A stretch of 32,546 nucleotides of DNA from Caldilineales bacterium (GCA_024102915.1 JAGFJG010000111.1:1-32546); one strand, 5' to 3'. Shown: positions 16,547-24,147, counted from the first letter of the stretch. A program made the numbers and translations. The notes: generated by a model from the letters alone, not told the origin.

Positions 16547-17266
16547 ATGGACGCCGCCCACGATGAACTGAAATTGCTGCCCGATTTGCGATGGAAAAGC
16601 TGGTGGGTGATCCTGGCGGGCGTGTTGCTGGTGGCGGCATTGGGGGGACTGGCGGCCTTTGTGATCTTTCAGCCGATCAAAGTCCTGCCTCGCATCCGCC
16701 TGGCCCCCGGCTTCGCTCTGACTGAAACCAACGGCGAGCGGCTTACCAACGAAGACCTGCGCGGGCATTTCGTGGTCTACAATTTCACACACACCGACTG
16801 TCACGCGCCTGACTGCGTGCAATACGATCAGATCATGCGGCAGGTGCAGGACCGCCTGGGCGAGGCGAATACGGACGGGGTCCCGATTGACCTGGTCACG
16901 ATCGCTTTCGATGCCGACCGCGCCACGCCGGAGAAGCTGAATGCTTATGCCTCATCTCTGGGCGCGCAGCCGGATGTGTGGCGATTTGTGTCGGGCGATG
17001 CCAAAAACCTCAAGAACGTGATCGGCGGCGGGTTTCAGGTTTACTACGCTCAGACCGAAAGCGGCGACTATGAATTCAGCCCCGCCATGGTGCTGGTCGA
17101 TGGCTGGGGGATCGTGCGCGCCATCTACAACACCCGCTCCACGCCTCCCAATGCGGACAATATTCTCAGACATTTTGGCGTCCTGGCCGAGGAAGTGCGA
17201 AACAGCAAGGGCGTCGCCCGCGTGGGGTATGAGGCCGCCCATCTCTTCCTCTGTTACGCCTCATAA
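16547..17266 (+). CDS. SCO1/SenC-like thioredoxin-fold protein with altered metal-binding residues
   Basis: This 239-residue protein has one N-terminal membrane helix (about 20-42) and an extracytoplasmic thioredoxin-like domain aligning with SCO/SenC copper chaperones (FALTETNGERLTNEDLRG, VVYNFTHTDC, VTIAFDADRATPEKL). In SCO proteins copper is held by C-x3-C and a distant His. Here the cysteines are Cys85 and Cys90 in CHAPDC (C-x4-C), and the region equivalent to DHTA reads FSPAMVLVDGWG with no His. It may act as a thiol-disulfide protein or partner of the canonical SCO encoded 3 nt downstream. The C-terminal extension ends in a further Cys (LFLCYAS). Confidence 0.75.
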   Translation: MDAAHDELKLLPDLRWKSWWVILAGVLLVAALGGLAAFVIFQPIKVLPRIRLAPGFALTETNGERLTNEDLRGHFVVYNFTHTDCHAPDCVQYDQIMRQVQDRLGEANTDGVPIDLVTIAFDADRATPEKLNAYASSLGAQPDVWRFVSGDAKNLKNVIGGGFQVYYAQTESGDYEFSPAMVLVDGWGIVRAIYNTRSTPPNADNILRHFGVLAEEVRNSKGVARVGYEAAHLFLCYAS

Positions 17267-17269
17267 ATC

Positions 17270-17872
17270 ATGAACAAAAAATTCGTCCTACCCCTTGCGC
17301 TTGGCGTTGTGATCATCATACTGCTGGCAGGATTTTTCTTTCTGCTGCCGCGGCTGCGCCCACACACCTTCCACGGAACCATATTGCAACCGTCGGAACC
17401 GATCGATTTCACATTGACCGGCATGGATGGGCAACCCGTCAGTCTCAGCGATTTTCGCGGCAAATATGTGGTGCTCTATTTTGGCTACACCTTCTGCCCG
17501 GATGTCTGCCCGCTCACCCTGGCCGAGTTAGGGAAAGCGGTGCGGATTCTGGAAGACAAGGGAGAGAAGGTGCAGGTTTTGATGGTCACCGTCGATCCGC
17601 AGCGAGACACGCCTGAGCGTCTGGCCCAATATGTGCCCGCCTTTCATCCCTCGTTTATCGGTCTCACCGGCTCGGAAGATGATATCGCGCAGGTGGCCGC
17701 GCCGATGGGGATTTTCTACGCCAGAAATGAGGTGGGCGGGGCAAGCGGATACCTAATGGACCATACCGCATCCATCACCTTGCTGGACGACCAGGGGCGG
17801 ATGAGGTTGGTGTGGCCGTACGGCGTATCCGGGGATTTGATCGCCGACGATCTCGACTATCTCATCCGTTAG
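17270..17872 (+). CDS. SCO1/SenC family copper chaperone
   Basis: This 200-residue protein has an N-terminal membrane anchor (about 7-26) and a SCO thioredoxin fold with the complete copper ligand set: Cys76 and Cys80 in CPDVC, and His165 in DHTA. It also has the family's VTVDPQRDTPE strand (about 107-117). SCO proteins deliver copper to, or reduce, the CuA site of cytochrome c oxidase on the outer face of the membrane, so the host probably has an aerobic CuA-type oxidase. Only 3 nt separate it from the preceding SCO-like gene, so they form one operon. No oxidase subunit gene is in the window. Confidence 0.93.
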   Translation: MNKKFVLPLALGVVIIILLAGFFFLLPRLRPHTFHGTILQPSEPIDFTLTGMDGQPVSLSDFRGKYVVLYFGYTFCPDVCPLTLAELGKAVRILEDKGEKVQVLMVTVDPQRDTPERLAQYVPAFHPSFIGLTGSEDDIAQVAAPMGIFYARNEVGGASGYLMDHTASITLLDDQGRMRLVWPYGVSGDLIADDLDYLIR

Positions 17873-17879
17873 GAAGCGT

Positions 17880-18034
17880 CCAAGCTGAAATCATAACGAG
17901 AACAGTAGGTTTTTCCTCGACGATGAACGACTGACGATTGAACGCGTTTTGGCGACGTATTCGCCATCGTCAATCGTCAGTGGTCTATCGTCAACCGTGA
18001 GGTAAAAGTAGCGCTCTCAAACGTGGCGTCAGAA
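17880..18034 (+). mobile_element. MITE-like palindromic element, copy 1 (decayed ends)
   Basis: This intergenic block closely matches, in inverse orientation, the block at 26168-26329. Shared strings include ACGAGAACAGTAG, CTCGACGATG, GACGATTGAAC, CGCCATCG, ATCGTCAA and AAAAGTAGCG in the same order. Its core is a perfect 12-bp inverted repeat, ACTGACGATTGA/TCAATCGTCAGT (17930-17941 and 17970-17981). The outer arms GACGAT/ATCGTC are symmetrically 5 nt further out. The arms show a 7-nt period (GACGATG AACGACT GACGATT). It begins about 8 nt after the SCO stop and lies between convergent genes, so it may also act as a terminator. Confidence 0.75.
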
Positions 18035-18042
18035 CGGCATGC

Positions 18043-18717
18043 CTATCGTTCGACCACAAATCCGACCCCGGATTTCTGCGTGAGATCGACGACGACGATC
18101 TTGCCGCCCCAACCGGATACCAGATCGTGCGCCCGCACGATTACGTGATCCACACCGTCCGGGATCACGATGCCGCCTTGAGATCGCACGACCGGCTGCT
18201 CGTTTTCATGGGGATGCAGAAGCAGGCGAGTGAAGGGGCTGGTGGGGTCGGGTTTGACCACCATTTCATCGGGCAGCACCACATCCCATCCATCGGCATA
18301 ATCCTCCCAGCCGGTGTCGGGATGCCGGATGGTGACCTCGAACGTCCACGAACCGCTGTCATTTTGCCGCGCCCGCACAAATTCCACATCGGCATTGGCT
18401 GGCGGTTTCTCGCCTTCGGGCACGGGTAGCGGGCTGGTGGCCGCAGCGTTCACGGCATCGCCAGAATCGGTCTGTTGCAAGGGCAGGTTTTGGCGATACT
18501 CCGTCTCAGGCGTAGCCAGCGGGCTGATCTCAGCGGAAGAGCCGCCGCCACCAGATTGCGATTGTTGTAACGGCAGGTTTTGGCGATGTTCGCCCGTGAC
18601 CGTGGCCGGGGGTGCGGGCTGACAGGCCGCCAACATAAGGGCCAGCGCGCCGACAACAAAAAGAAATACCGATTTGCTTTGCACGAATAGGTCGAATCGA
18701 ATACGAAATTGTCTCAT
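18043..18717 (-). CDS. Putative lipoprotein with 30-residue tandem repeat
   Basis: The 224-residue protein has an N-terminal hydrophobic segment and lipobox LAAC (Cys32), predicting a lipid-anchored extracytoplasmic protein. A Gln/Ser/Pro-rich linker contains two 30-residue repeats starting RQNLPLQQ (residues 44-73 and 74-103). The C-terminal domain (about 108-224) contains VRARQNDSGSWTFEVTIRHPDTGWEDYADGW and is probably a beta-sandwich; I do not recognise a named family. The ATG overlaps the selD stop (ATGA), so it is translationally coupled to selD, an unexpected partner. It could be a selD-operon passenger; function unknown. Confidence 0.75.
   Translation of the reverse strand: MRQFRIRFDLFVQSKSVFLFVVGALALMLAACQPAPPATVTGEHRQNLPLQQSQSGGGGSSAEISPLATPETEYRQNLPLQQTDSGDAVNAAATSPLPVPEGEKPPANADVEFVRARQNDSGSWTFEVTIRHPDTGWEDYADGWDVVLPDEMVVKPDPTSPFTRLLLHPHENEQPVVRSQGGIVIPDGVDHVIVRAHDLVSGWGGKIVVVDLTQKSGVGFVVER
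18409..18588 (-). repeat. 90-bp in-frame tandem duplication inside the lipoprotein gene
   Basis: Two adjacent 90-nt units (18499-18588 and 18409-18498) encode RQNLPLQQ-(S/T)-x-SG, then an Ala/Ser stretch, then SPL-x-x-PE. The DNA core GGCAGGTTTTGGCGAT recurs on the plus strand at 18482 and 18572, exactly 90 nt apart. Confidence 0.85.
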
Positions 18718-19766
18718 TTCACTACCTCAATGTCAGGCCCGGCTGTAACTTCACCCACACGCCGCAAATCCAACCCCTCAGCTTTGGCCGCGGCAATGGC
18801 GGCTGCGGAATTTTCCGCCGGCAAGGCGATGAGCAATCCGCCCGATGTCTCGGGGCTGAAGCACAAGACCTGCTGCCATTCCTCGAATGAGGGGTCAAAA
18901 CGGACATGCGGGCTGAAATAGCTGCGGTTATCGTACGCGCCGCCGGGATACGTCCAGCTTGCGCCCAACCGCTTGGCTCCGGGCAAATAAGGCAGATCGT
19001 CGAAATGGAAGCGGAAGCCAACCTCCCCGGATTTCGCCATCTCCCAACTGTGCCCCAACAAACCAAAGCCCGTGATATCCGTCACCGCGCTGGCCGCAAA
19101 CTCATGGGCGATGCGCGCCGCTCTGTCGTTCAGCCGCATCATGCTGGCGGTGGCGATGGCGACCTCTTCATCCGTGGCCTTATCCTGCTTCAGTCCGGTG
19201 GTAACGACGCCCGCGCCCAGAGGCTTGCTCAATAGCAGATGTTGCCCCGGCTCAGCGCCGCCCTTGCGGGTGAGCGCTTCGGGGTGAATGGCGCCGAGCG
19301 CCACCAATCCGTATTTGGGTTCGTCATCCTGCACGGTATGCCCGCCCGCCACCGGGATGCCGGCCTCACGCGCCTTTTCAGCGCCGCCACGGATGATTTC
19401 GGCGGCGATGTCGAGCGGAAGTTTTTTGGGCATGGCCGCCACATTCAGGGCCAGCAAAGGCCGCGCGCCCATGGCGTAGATATCGCTGAGGCTATTCGCT
19501 GCGGCGATAGCGCCATACGCGTAGGGGTTGTCCACGATGGGCGTGAAGAAATCCAGGGTGACGACGATCGCCAGGTCATCGCTGACGCGATAGACAGCGG
19601 CGTCGTCGGCCACGTCGAGACCAACCAGAAGGTCGTCGTAGCGTTGCCCGGCGTAGGTTTCTCGGATGGGACGCAACACGTGCGTCAGGGCCTCGGGGGC
19701 CAGTTTACTCGCTCAGCCAGCGCAGGCGGCCAGGCTGGTGAGACGAATTCGTGCCTGTTTTGTCAT
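18714..19766 (-). CDS. selD: Selenide, water dikinase, predicted selenoprotein with in-frame TGA (Sec18)
   Basis: SelD makes selenophosphate from selenide and ATP, the selenium donor for selenocysteine and selenouridine. The uninterrupted frame starts only at GTG 19679 and lacks the catalytic N-terminus. The same frame continues upstream through one TGA (19713-19715) to ATG 19766, giving 350 residues, the normal SelD length. The added sequence reads LTSLAACAG-TGA-ASKLAPEAL, which aligns with the SelD block G-(C/U)-x-C-K-L. The TGA therefore falls on the catalytic Cys17/Sec17 position, with Lys21 equivalent to the essential Lys20. Other SelD landmarks are ADDAAVY (53-59) and AGGHTV. An extended -10 lies 6 nt before ATG 19766. 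No selA, selB or selC is in the window. Confidence 0.9.
19689..19715 (-). promoter_or_regulatory. Sec UGA codon and candidate bacterial SECIS hairpin of selD
   Basis: On the minus strand the TGA (19715-19713) is followed after 11 nt by GGCC-CCCGA-GGCC (19701-19689), a 4-bp stem with a 5-nt loop. GCG just after the TGA could pair with CGC at 19684-19682 as a lower stem. The spacing is like that of the fdhF element in E. coli. The stem is short, and the loop G is not in the first two positions, so the structure is tentative. Confidence 0.45.
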
Positions 19767-19772
19767 GGGCGA

Positions 19773-19781
19773 ATGATAGCA
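19773..19781 (-). promoter_or_regulatory. Extended -10 promoter of selD (leaderless message predicted)
   Basis: On the minus strand TGCTATCAT fits TGnTATnAT and ends 6 nt before ATG 19766, the same geometry as before the SCO-like gene at 16547. No Shine-Dalgarno precedes the ATG. This supports ATG 19766 rather than GTG 19679 as the start. Confidence 0.5.
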
Positions 19782-19827
19782 TAAGCTCTTTGCCTGCCAA
19801 AGGCTTATTCGATAGTCTCCCGTTTGC

Positions 19828-19870
19828 CCTCATCCCCCGGCCTCTTCTCCCGCTCTGGGAGAAAGGGAGC
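19828..19870. repeat. Short palindromic intergenic repeat (CTTCTCCC...GGGAGAAAG type)
   Basis: TTCTCCC (19845-19851) and GGGAGAA (19857-19863) form a perfect stem with a 5-nt loop inside a C-rich left flank (CCTCATCCCCCGGCC). It resembles a dispersed palindromic repeat that I recall from many bacterial genomes. It lies between the divergent selD and uvrC genes. Confidence 0.5.
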
Positions 19871-19934
19871 ACTGCGCCAGTAGAAAGAGACCCAGCTTTT
19901 GGCAAATTCCCCTACCGCCAGCGGACGCACTTTG

Positions 19935-19943
19935 TGGTAGGAT
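19935..19943 (+). promoter_or_regulatory. Extended -10 promoter of uvrC
   Basis: TGGTAGGAT is identical to the extended -10 before the sensor kinase gene. It lies 34 nt before the uvrC ATG. No good -35 is seen. Confidence 0.4.
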
Positions 19944-19977
19944 TAGCGCTCAGCGCATCTCTAGCGGTAATTCGTCA

Positions 19978-21846
19978 ATGTCTGTCCCCGATCTTCCCGC
20001 GGCCCTCGAAGCCAAGCTCAAAATCCTGCCCACCCAACCCGGCTGCTATCTCATGCGCAACGAACGGCAGCGGGTCATTTACGTGGGCAAGGCGGTGAAT
20101 CTACGTGCCCGCGTGCGTTCGTATTTCCAGAAACAATCCCAACACACGGCCAAAACCCGCCGCCTCGTCGCCGACATCGTCGACCTGGAATGGGTGGTGA
20201 CCGATACCGAGCTGGAAGCGCTGATCCTCGAGAATGAACTGATCAAGCGCTACCGCCCGCAATACAACGTCCGCCTGAAAGATGACAAGCAGTACCCGTA
20301 CATCAAGGTGCATTGGCAGGACGACTTCCCCAAGATTACGGTGACGCGGCGCATGTTGCCGGACGGCGCTCGCTATTACGGGCCGTTCACCAGCGGCTTC
20401 GCCGTACGCCAGACGTTGGAAGCCCTGCGCCGGGTGTTTCCCTATCTCGATTGCAATCGCGAGATCACCGGCCAGGACGCCCGACCCTGCCTGTATTTTC
20501 ACATCAAGCGCTGTGTAGGCCCATGCATCGGCGCAGCCAACCGGGAGGAATATCGCGGCGTGGTCGATGGCCTGTGCCAGTTTTTGGAGGGCAAGACGGA
20601 AGAGGCGCTGGCTGAATTGAACGGGCGCATGATCTTGGCCGCCGAACGAATGCAGTTCGAGCGAGCGGCCATGTATCGGGATCAGATTCGCTCGGCTGAA
20701 CGCATCGTCGAGCGCCAGAAAGTGGTTTCGGGCAAGCAAGAGGACGAGGACGTGATCGCTTTCGCTTCGGACAAGGGCAATGCCTGCGTGCAGGTTTTCT
20801 TCATTCGCCGCGGGCGTCTGATCGGGCGGGAATCTTTCCTGATGGAGGGCGTGGAAGAGGATGAGAACGGTGACTTGCTGGCCTCTTTCCTCAAGCAATT
20901 CTATGACGAGGCCGCCTATCTGCCCCCGGAAATCCTGCTGCCCAAAGACCTGGACGAGCACGCCATCATCGAGCAGTGGTTGCGGGCAAAGCGCGGGGCG
21001 AATGTGGCGCTGCGCATTCCCAAGCGCGGTTCCAAAAAGGCGCTGGTGAATCTGGCGACGGAAAACGCCGTCAGCGCCCTGACCGCCATGCAGGCGGAAT
21101 GGGAGGCGGACGCCCATCGCCACACCGAAGCTGTGGCCAACTTGCAGACTGCCCTCGACCTGCCGAATCCACCCACCCGCATCGAGTGCTTCGATATTTC
21201 CACTTTGCAGGGCACGAACACGGTGGGGAGTATGATTGTGTTCGTGCGCGGCGCTCCTCGTAAAAGCGATTATCGTCGTTTCAAGGTGCGTTCGGTCACG
21301 CAATCGGGGCAGCCCGACGATTACGCCAGCATGCGCGAGGTGCTGCGGCGGCGCTTCCGCAGGGCGGTCGAGGAACAGGACGAGGGGCCGGGGTCTCGTG
21401 TGGACCCGACCTGGAAAATCCTGCCCGACCTGTTGATCGTGGATGGCGGCAAAGGGCAATTGGGCGTGGCCGTGGAAGTGTTGCAGGAACTCGATCTGTT
21501 TGAAGTCGTGCCCGTGGCCGGGCTGGCAAAACAGGAGGAGTTGCTATTCCGGCCGGGCAACCCAGATCCCGTTCGCCTGGAGCGCAACAGCCCTGAACTC
21601 TACCTGGTGCAACGGGCGCGAGACGAAGCCCACCGTTTTGCCGTCACCTACCAGCGCAATTTGCGCGGGGCGGGGATGACGCAATCCCGGTTGGAAGAGG
21701 TGCCCGGCGTGGGCATGAAACGCCGCCAGGCGCTGCTCAAGCATTTTCAGAGCATCGATGCGATTCGTAACGCCAGTGTGGACGAGATCGCAGCCGTGCC
21801 GGGCATGACTCGCCAGGTGGCGGCGCGGGTGAAGGAGATGCTATAA
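19978..21846 (+). CDS. uvrC: Excinuclease ABC subunit C
   Basis: This 622-residue protein has the usual UvrC length and order. The N-terminal GIY-YIG nuclease domain (GCYLM and VIYVGKAVNLRARV, with ENELIKRYRPQYN) makes the 3' incision. A Cys-containing CLYFHIKRCVGPC segment lies at about 171-183. The UVR motif (MILAAERMQFERAAMYRDQI, about 218-237) binds UvrB. The central RNase H-like nuclease (ECFDIS, LIVDGGKGQLG, FAVTYQR) makes the 5' incision. The C-terminal helix-hairpin-helix pair (VPGVGMKRRQALLKHF, VPGMTRQVA) binds DNA. It acts in nucleotide excision repair with UvrA and UvrB. It forms a single-gene unit, convergent with the secreted-protein gene. Confidence 0.97.
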   Translation: MSVPDLPAALEAKLKILPTQPGCYLMRNERQRVIYVGKAVNLRARVRSYFQKQSQHTAKTRRLVADIVDLEWVVTDTELEALILENELIKRYRPQYNVRLKDDKQYPYIKVHWQDDFPKITVTRRMLPDGARYYGPFTSGFAVRQTLEALRRVFPYLDCNREITGQDARPCLYFHIKRCVGPCIGAANREEYRGVVDGLCQFLEGKTEEALAELNGRMILAAERMQFERAAMYRDQIRSAERIVERQKVVSGKQEDEDVIAFASDKGNACVQVFFIRRGRLIGRESFLMEGVEEDENGDLLASFLKQFYDEAAYLPPEILLPKDLDEHAIIEQWLRAKRGANVALRIPKRGSKKALVNLATENAVSALTAMQAEWEADAHRHTEAVANLQTALDLPNPPTRIECFDISTLQGTNTVGSMIVFVRGAPRKSDYRRFKVRSVTQSGQPDDYASMREVLRRRFRRAVEEQDEGPGSRVDPTWKILPDLLIVDGGKGQLGVAVEVLQELDLFEVVPVAGLAKQEELLFRPGNPDPVRLERNSPELYLVQRARDEAHRFAVTYQRNLRGAGMTQSRLEEVPGVGMKRRQALLKHFQSIDAIRNASVDEIAAVPGMTRQVAARVKEML

Positions 21847-21873
21847 AGCATTCATATCTAGCTTTCAAGCATT

Positions 21874-23775
21874 TCACTTTCTCATCTGACTCTTTCCCTT
21901 CAGGATCAGGTTGGAGGATGGTGCGAAGGCCGGACGGGTGTATGAATTAGCGGTCGACGTTTCCGAGAAGGTGATGTTGCGGTAATAGTAGGGAATGCCA
22001 AAGGCATCGTCGCCATTGTAGACCATTGGGTTCCAACCATAGGCTGTACCGAAACTGACACCTGACGGCAGGTCTTTGAGCACGAAGCTGTCTACATGCC
22101 CAATATCGCCCGTGGTCCAATTGTCGAATGTCGTCAGATCGAACAGACGAAAGCCGTATGTGTCGGCGGGGTAACTGCGCCAATCCCAGATGAACGTAAG
22201 CGGGAGGGCGCTTGTCGCATTGTTCGATGGTAGCACCGGACGGACATCCTCGATGTCGAAGTCGCTGCCGTGAGTCGATTCGCCGGCAGTATAGGTCGAA
22301 ACGTATGGGCCAAACCATATCATCAGATATCTTGAATTGCTTTGGTTTGGCCCGAAACGAACGAAGTATCGTTGTCCAGGCTGCAACGTTGGGGTATCGT
22401 TGAAGAGATATTCACCATCATCATTTGTGGTAGCCGTCGCTATCACTGTCTCATCGCCTTCTTCTTCACGGACTAACGACACGATAACATTTGAGACAGG
22501 CGTGCTCTTGTACGTAACAACGCCGTATATGCCGCTATCGGATTCTTGTGTTGGCGTGGCTGTCGGCGTGTTCGTGACGGGCGAGGTCGGCGTGATGGTG
22601 GGGGTGTCGGTGGCAGACGGTGATGTCGGTGTGCGGGTTGGTGTGGGCGTGATGGTCGGGGTCGACATCGGAGTCGGCCGCTGCCATGCCTTGAGAATCA
22701 GAGGCAGATAGTGAGCGATACCAGCAGAGGTTTCGGTCGGGGTGGGTGTGGCGGTCGCAGAACCAGGAAGTGCGATTTTCCAAACGCCATTTGACGCGGT
22801 GCCTGCGTACAGGACCGATTTCCCAATTTCAAGTCGGGTGATGTCGAGATTGGACAATCCCGTGTTGAACGTCGACCAGGTGTTGCCGCTATCGTTCGAA
22901 ATGAAAACCCCATGCGCGGCTGTGCCCGCATAGACGATGCCCGGATTCACAGAGAGGCCAATCGCTAAATCGGTGATGTCGGCGCTGGGCAGACCAGACA
23001 ACTGCGTCCAATGCGAGCCGGTTTTTCGCCACAAACCGTCATTTGTGGCAGCGAAGATGTTGCCTGCCCAATCGATCTCCAAGTCTCGCACTTCCTCCAC
23101 CCAGGCTCCACTCGGACTGACCAGACTCCAATTAGAACCTCCATTGGTCGAACGATTGACAGATCCGCTATCGTGCGTCCCTACATACACGTGCGAGGCG
23201 TCATTGGGGTCACCGGCCAGCGTCAACGATTTTCCAGCAAATGTTCGAGTCCAACTTCCCCACCCATACTGCTGGTTCAGGTATACGCCATAAGGCCGTG
23301 CCAGTAGGTCGGTTGTGGCAACCAAGACATGCTGCCTGTCGTCAGACTTGATCCAGAAATCGCTGGTGTCCGTACCTTCAGAAAGCTGTCGTCCCCAACT
23401 CTCGCCGCCATCGCTGCTCCTAAATGTTTGACTGTCGTTTCCCACATACATGCTGGTCGGCAGTACAGGATCGAATTGGACTGCCAACAGATTCGTGGGC
23501 GAGTTTTCCATATACATCCAGGTCGCCCCGCCATTGGTTGTCTTTGCGAGATGAACATCCCCCTCAATAGCGGCGATAACGAACGCATTGTCATCAGATG
23601 CAACTGAAATGTCGTTAACCCTGACGCCGTCCGGGCCAATATGCTCCCAACTGCTGTCATCTGGTCCCAACTGCTGTTCGACAACCCGACCAAGCGCGGA
23701 GGAACTGAGTGAAATGCTCAGAATAGCAAGCAACATGATCGTAACGACTGCAATTAGCGTAACAGACCTTTGCAT
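21874..23775 (-). CDS. Secreted Asp-box (BNR-like) repeat protein with Thr/Pro linker
   Basis: The protein has about 633 residues. A signal peptide (about 1-28) is followed by a beta-propeller-like region (about 35-340) with four Asp-box motifs of the form S/T-x-D/N-x-G-x-x-W (TTNGGATW, SSDGGESW, STNGGSNW, SNDSGNTW), as in sialidase/VPS10-like propellers. A Thr/Pro-rich linker (about 345-412, repeated TPTxTPT) leads to a carboxypeptidase-regulatory/SdrD-B-like beta domain (about 415-500) and a C-terminal beta-rich region. No catalytic sialidase Arg triad or membrane anchor is evident, so it is probably a secreted binding or surface protein. The start is set by GGAGG at 23783-23787, 7 nt before ATG 23775 (ATG 23778 is the alternative). 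Base composition looks more A/T-rich than its neighbours. Confidence 0.8.
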   Translation of the reverse strand: MQRSVTLIAVVTIMLLAILSISLSSSALGRVVEQQLGPDDSSWEHIGPDGVRVNDISVASDDNAFVIAAIEGDVHLAKTTNGGATWMYMENSPTNLLAVQFDPVLPTSMYVGNDSQTFRSSDGGESWGRQLSEGTDTSDFWIKSDDRQHVLVATTDLLARPYGVYLNQQYGWGSWTRTFAGKSLTLAGDPNDASHVYVGTHDSGSVNRSTNGGSNWSLVSPSGAWVEEVRDLEIDWAGNIFAATNDGLWRKTGSHWTQLSGLPSADITDLAIGLSVNPGIVYAGTAAHGVFISNDSGNTWSTFNTGLSNLDITRLEIGKSVLYAGTASNGVWKIALPGSATATPTPTETSAGIAHYLPLILKAWQRPTPMSTPTITPTPTRTPTSPSATDTPTITPTSPVTNTPTATPTQESDSGIYGVVTYKSTPVSNVIVSLVREEEGDETVIATATTNDDGEYLFNDTPTLQPGQRYFVRFGPNQSNSRYLMIWFGPYVSTYTAGESTHGSDFDIEDVRPVLPSNNATSALPLTFIWDWRSYPADTYGFRLFDLTTFDNWTTGDIGHVDSFVLKDLPSGVSFGTAYGWNPMVYNGDDAFGIPYYYRNITFSETSTANSYTRPAFAPSSNLILKGKSQMRK

Positions 23776-23790
23776 CATATCGCCTCCTTT

Positions 23791-24092
23791 GCGCAATACA
23801 AGGTAACAAAACCGTACCATTCTCGCAGGAAATCAGGATATCCCGCATCTCGATTGTGTATGCCCTTCTCCCCACTCCCAAATACTGCTCCGAACCTCAC
23901 CTTCAACGCCGATAACGCAATCCGGCAAGCAATGCGGGCAGCATGTTGCAGTCCTCAATCAATGTGGTGTGGCTCTCATTCTAGTCCTGTAACTACAGTG
24001 GTGTCAAGGTATTCTCAAAATCCGCTCCAATTTGAAACGCATCCTAGCGAGGAATTTATCTTCAGAATCAGTGGGTTGTGCGCCAATCGCTG
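23791..24092. other. Divergent A/T-richer intergenic region
   Basis: No supported gene or RNA. For the minus-strand secreted-protein gene, TGGTACGGT (23811-23819, minus) weakly resembles the extended -10 form used elsewhere here. The rest shows stop codons in all useful frames and no strong palindrome; an open frame entering from 23770 is only the upstream extension of the DUF2304 gene. Confidence 0.4.
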
Positions 24093-24101
24093 TGCTATAC
24101 T
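24093..24101 (+). promoter_or_regulatory. Extended -10 promoter of the DUF2304/glycosyltransferase operon
   Basis: TGCTATACT (TG at 24093-24094, TATACT at 24096-24101) is a near-consensus extended -10, 46 nt before ATG 24148. TTGTGC at 24076 is too close to be a normal -35. Confidence 0.5.
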
Positions 24102-24147
24102 TCGAGATCAGTTTCAGATTACTAGGCATCAGAAATCCACCACCTTC

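Noticed and set aside
20101..21459. Long minus-strand open frame (452 codons) opposite uvrC
   Set aside because: It lies wholly inside a clearly conserved uvrC, has no recognisable domain and is typical of antisense frames in GC-rich genes.
22540..22740. Low-complexity GTGTGGGTG-type repeats that might look like a tandem-repeat array
   Set aside because: They are the reverse strand of codons for the Thr/Pro linker of the secreted Asp-box protein.
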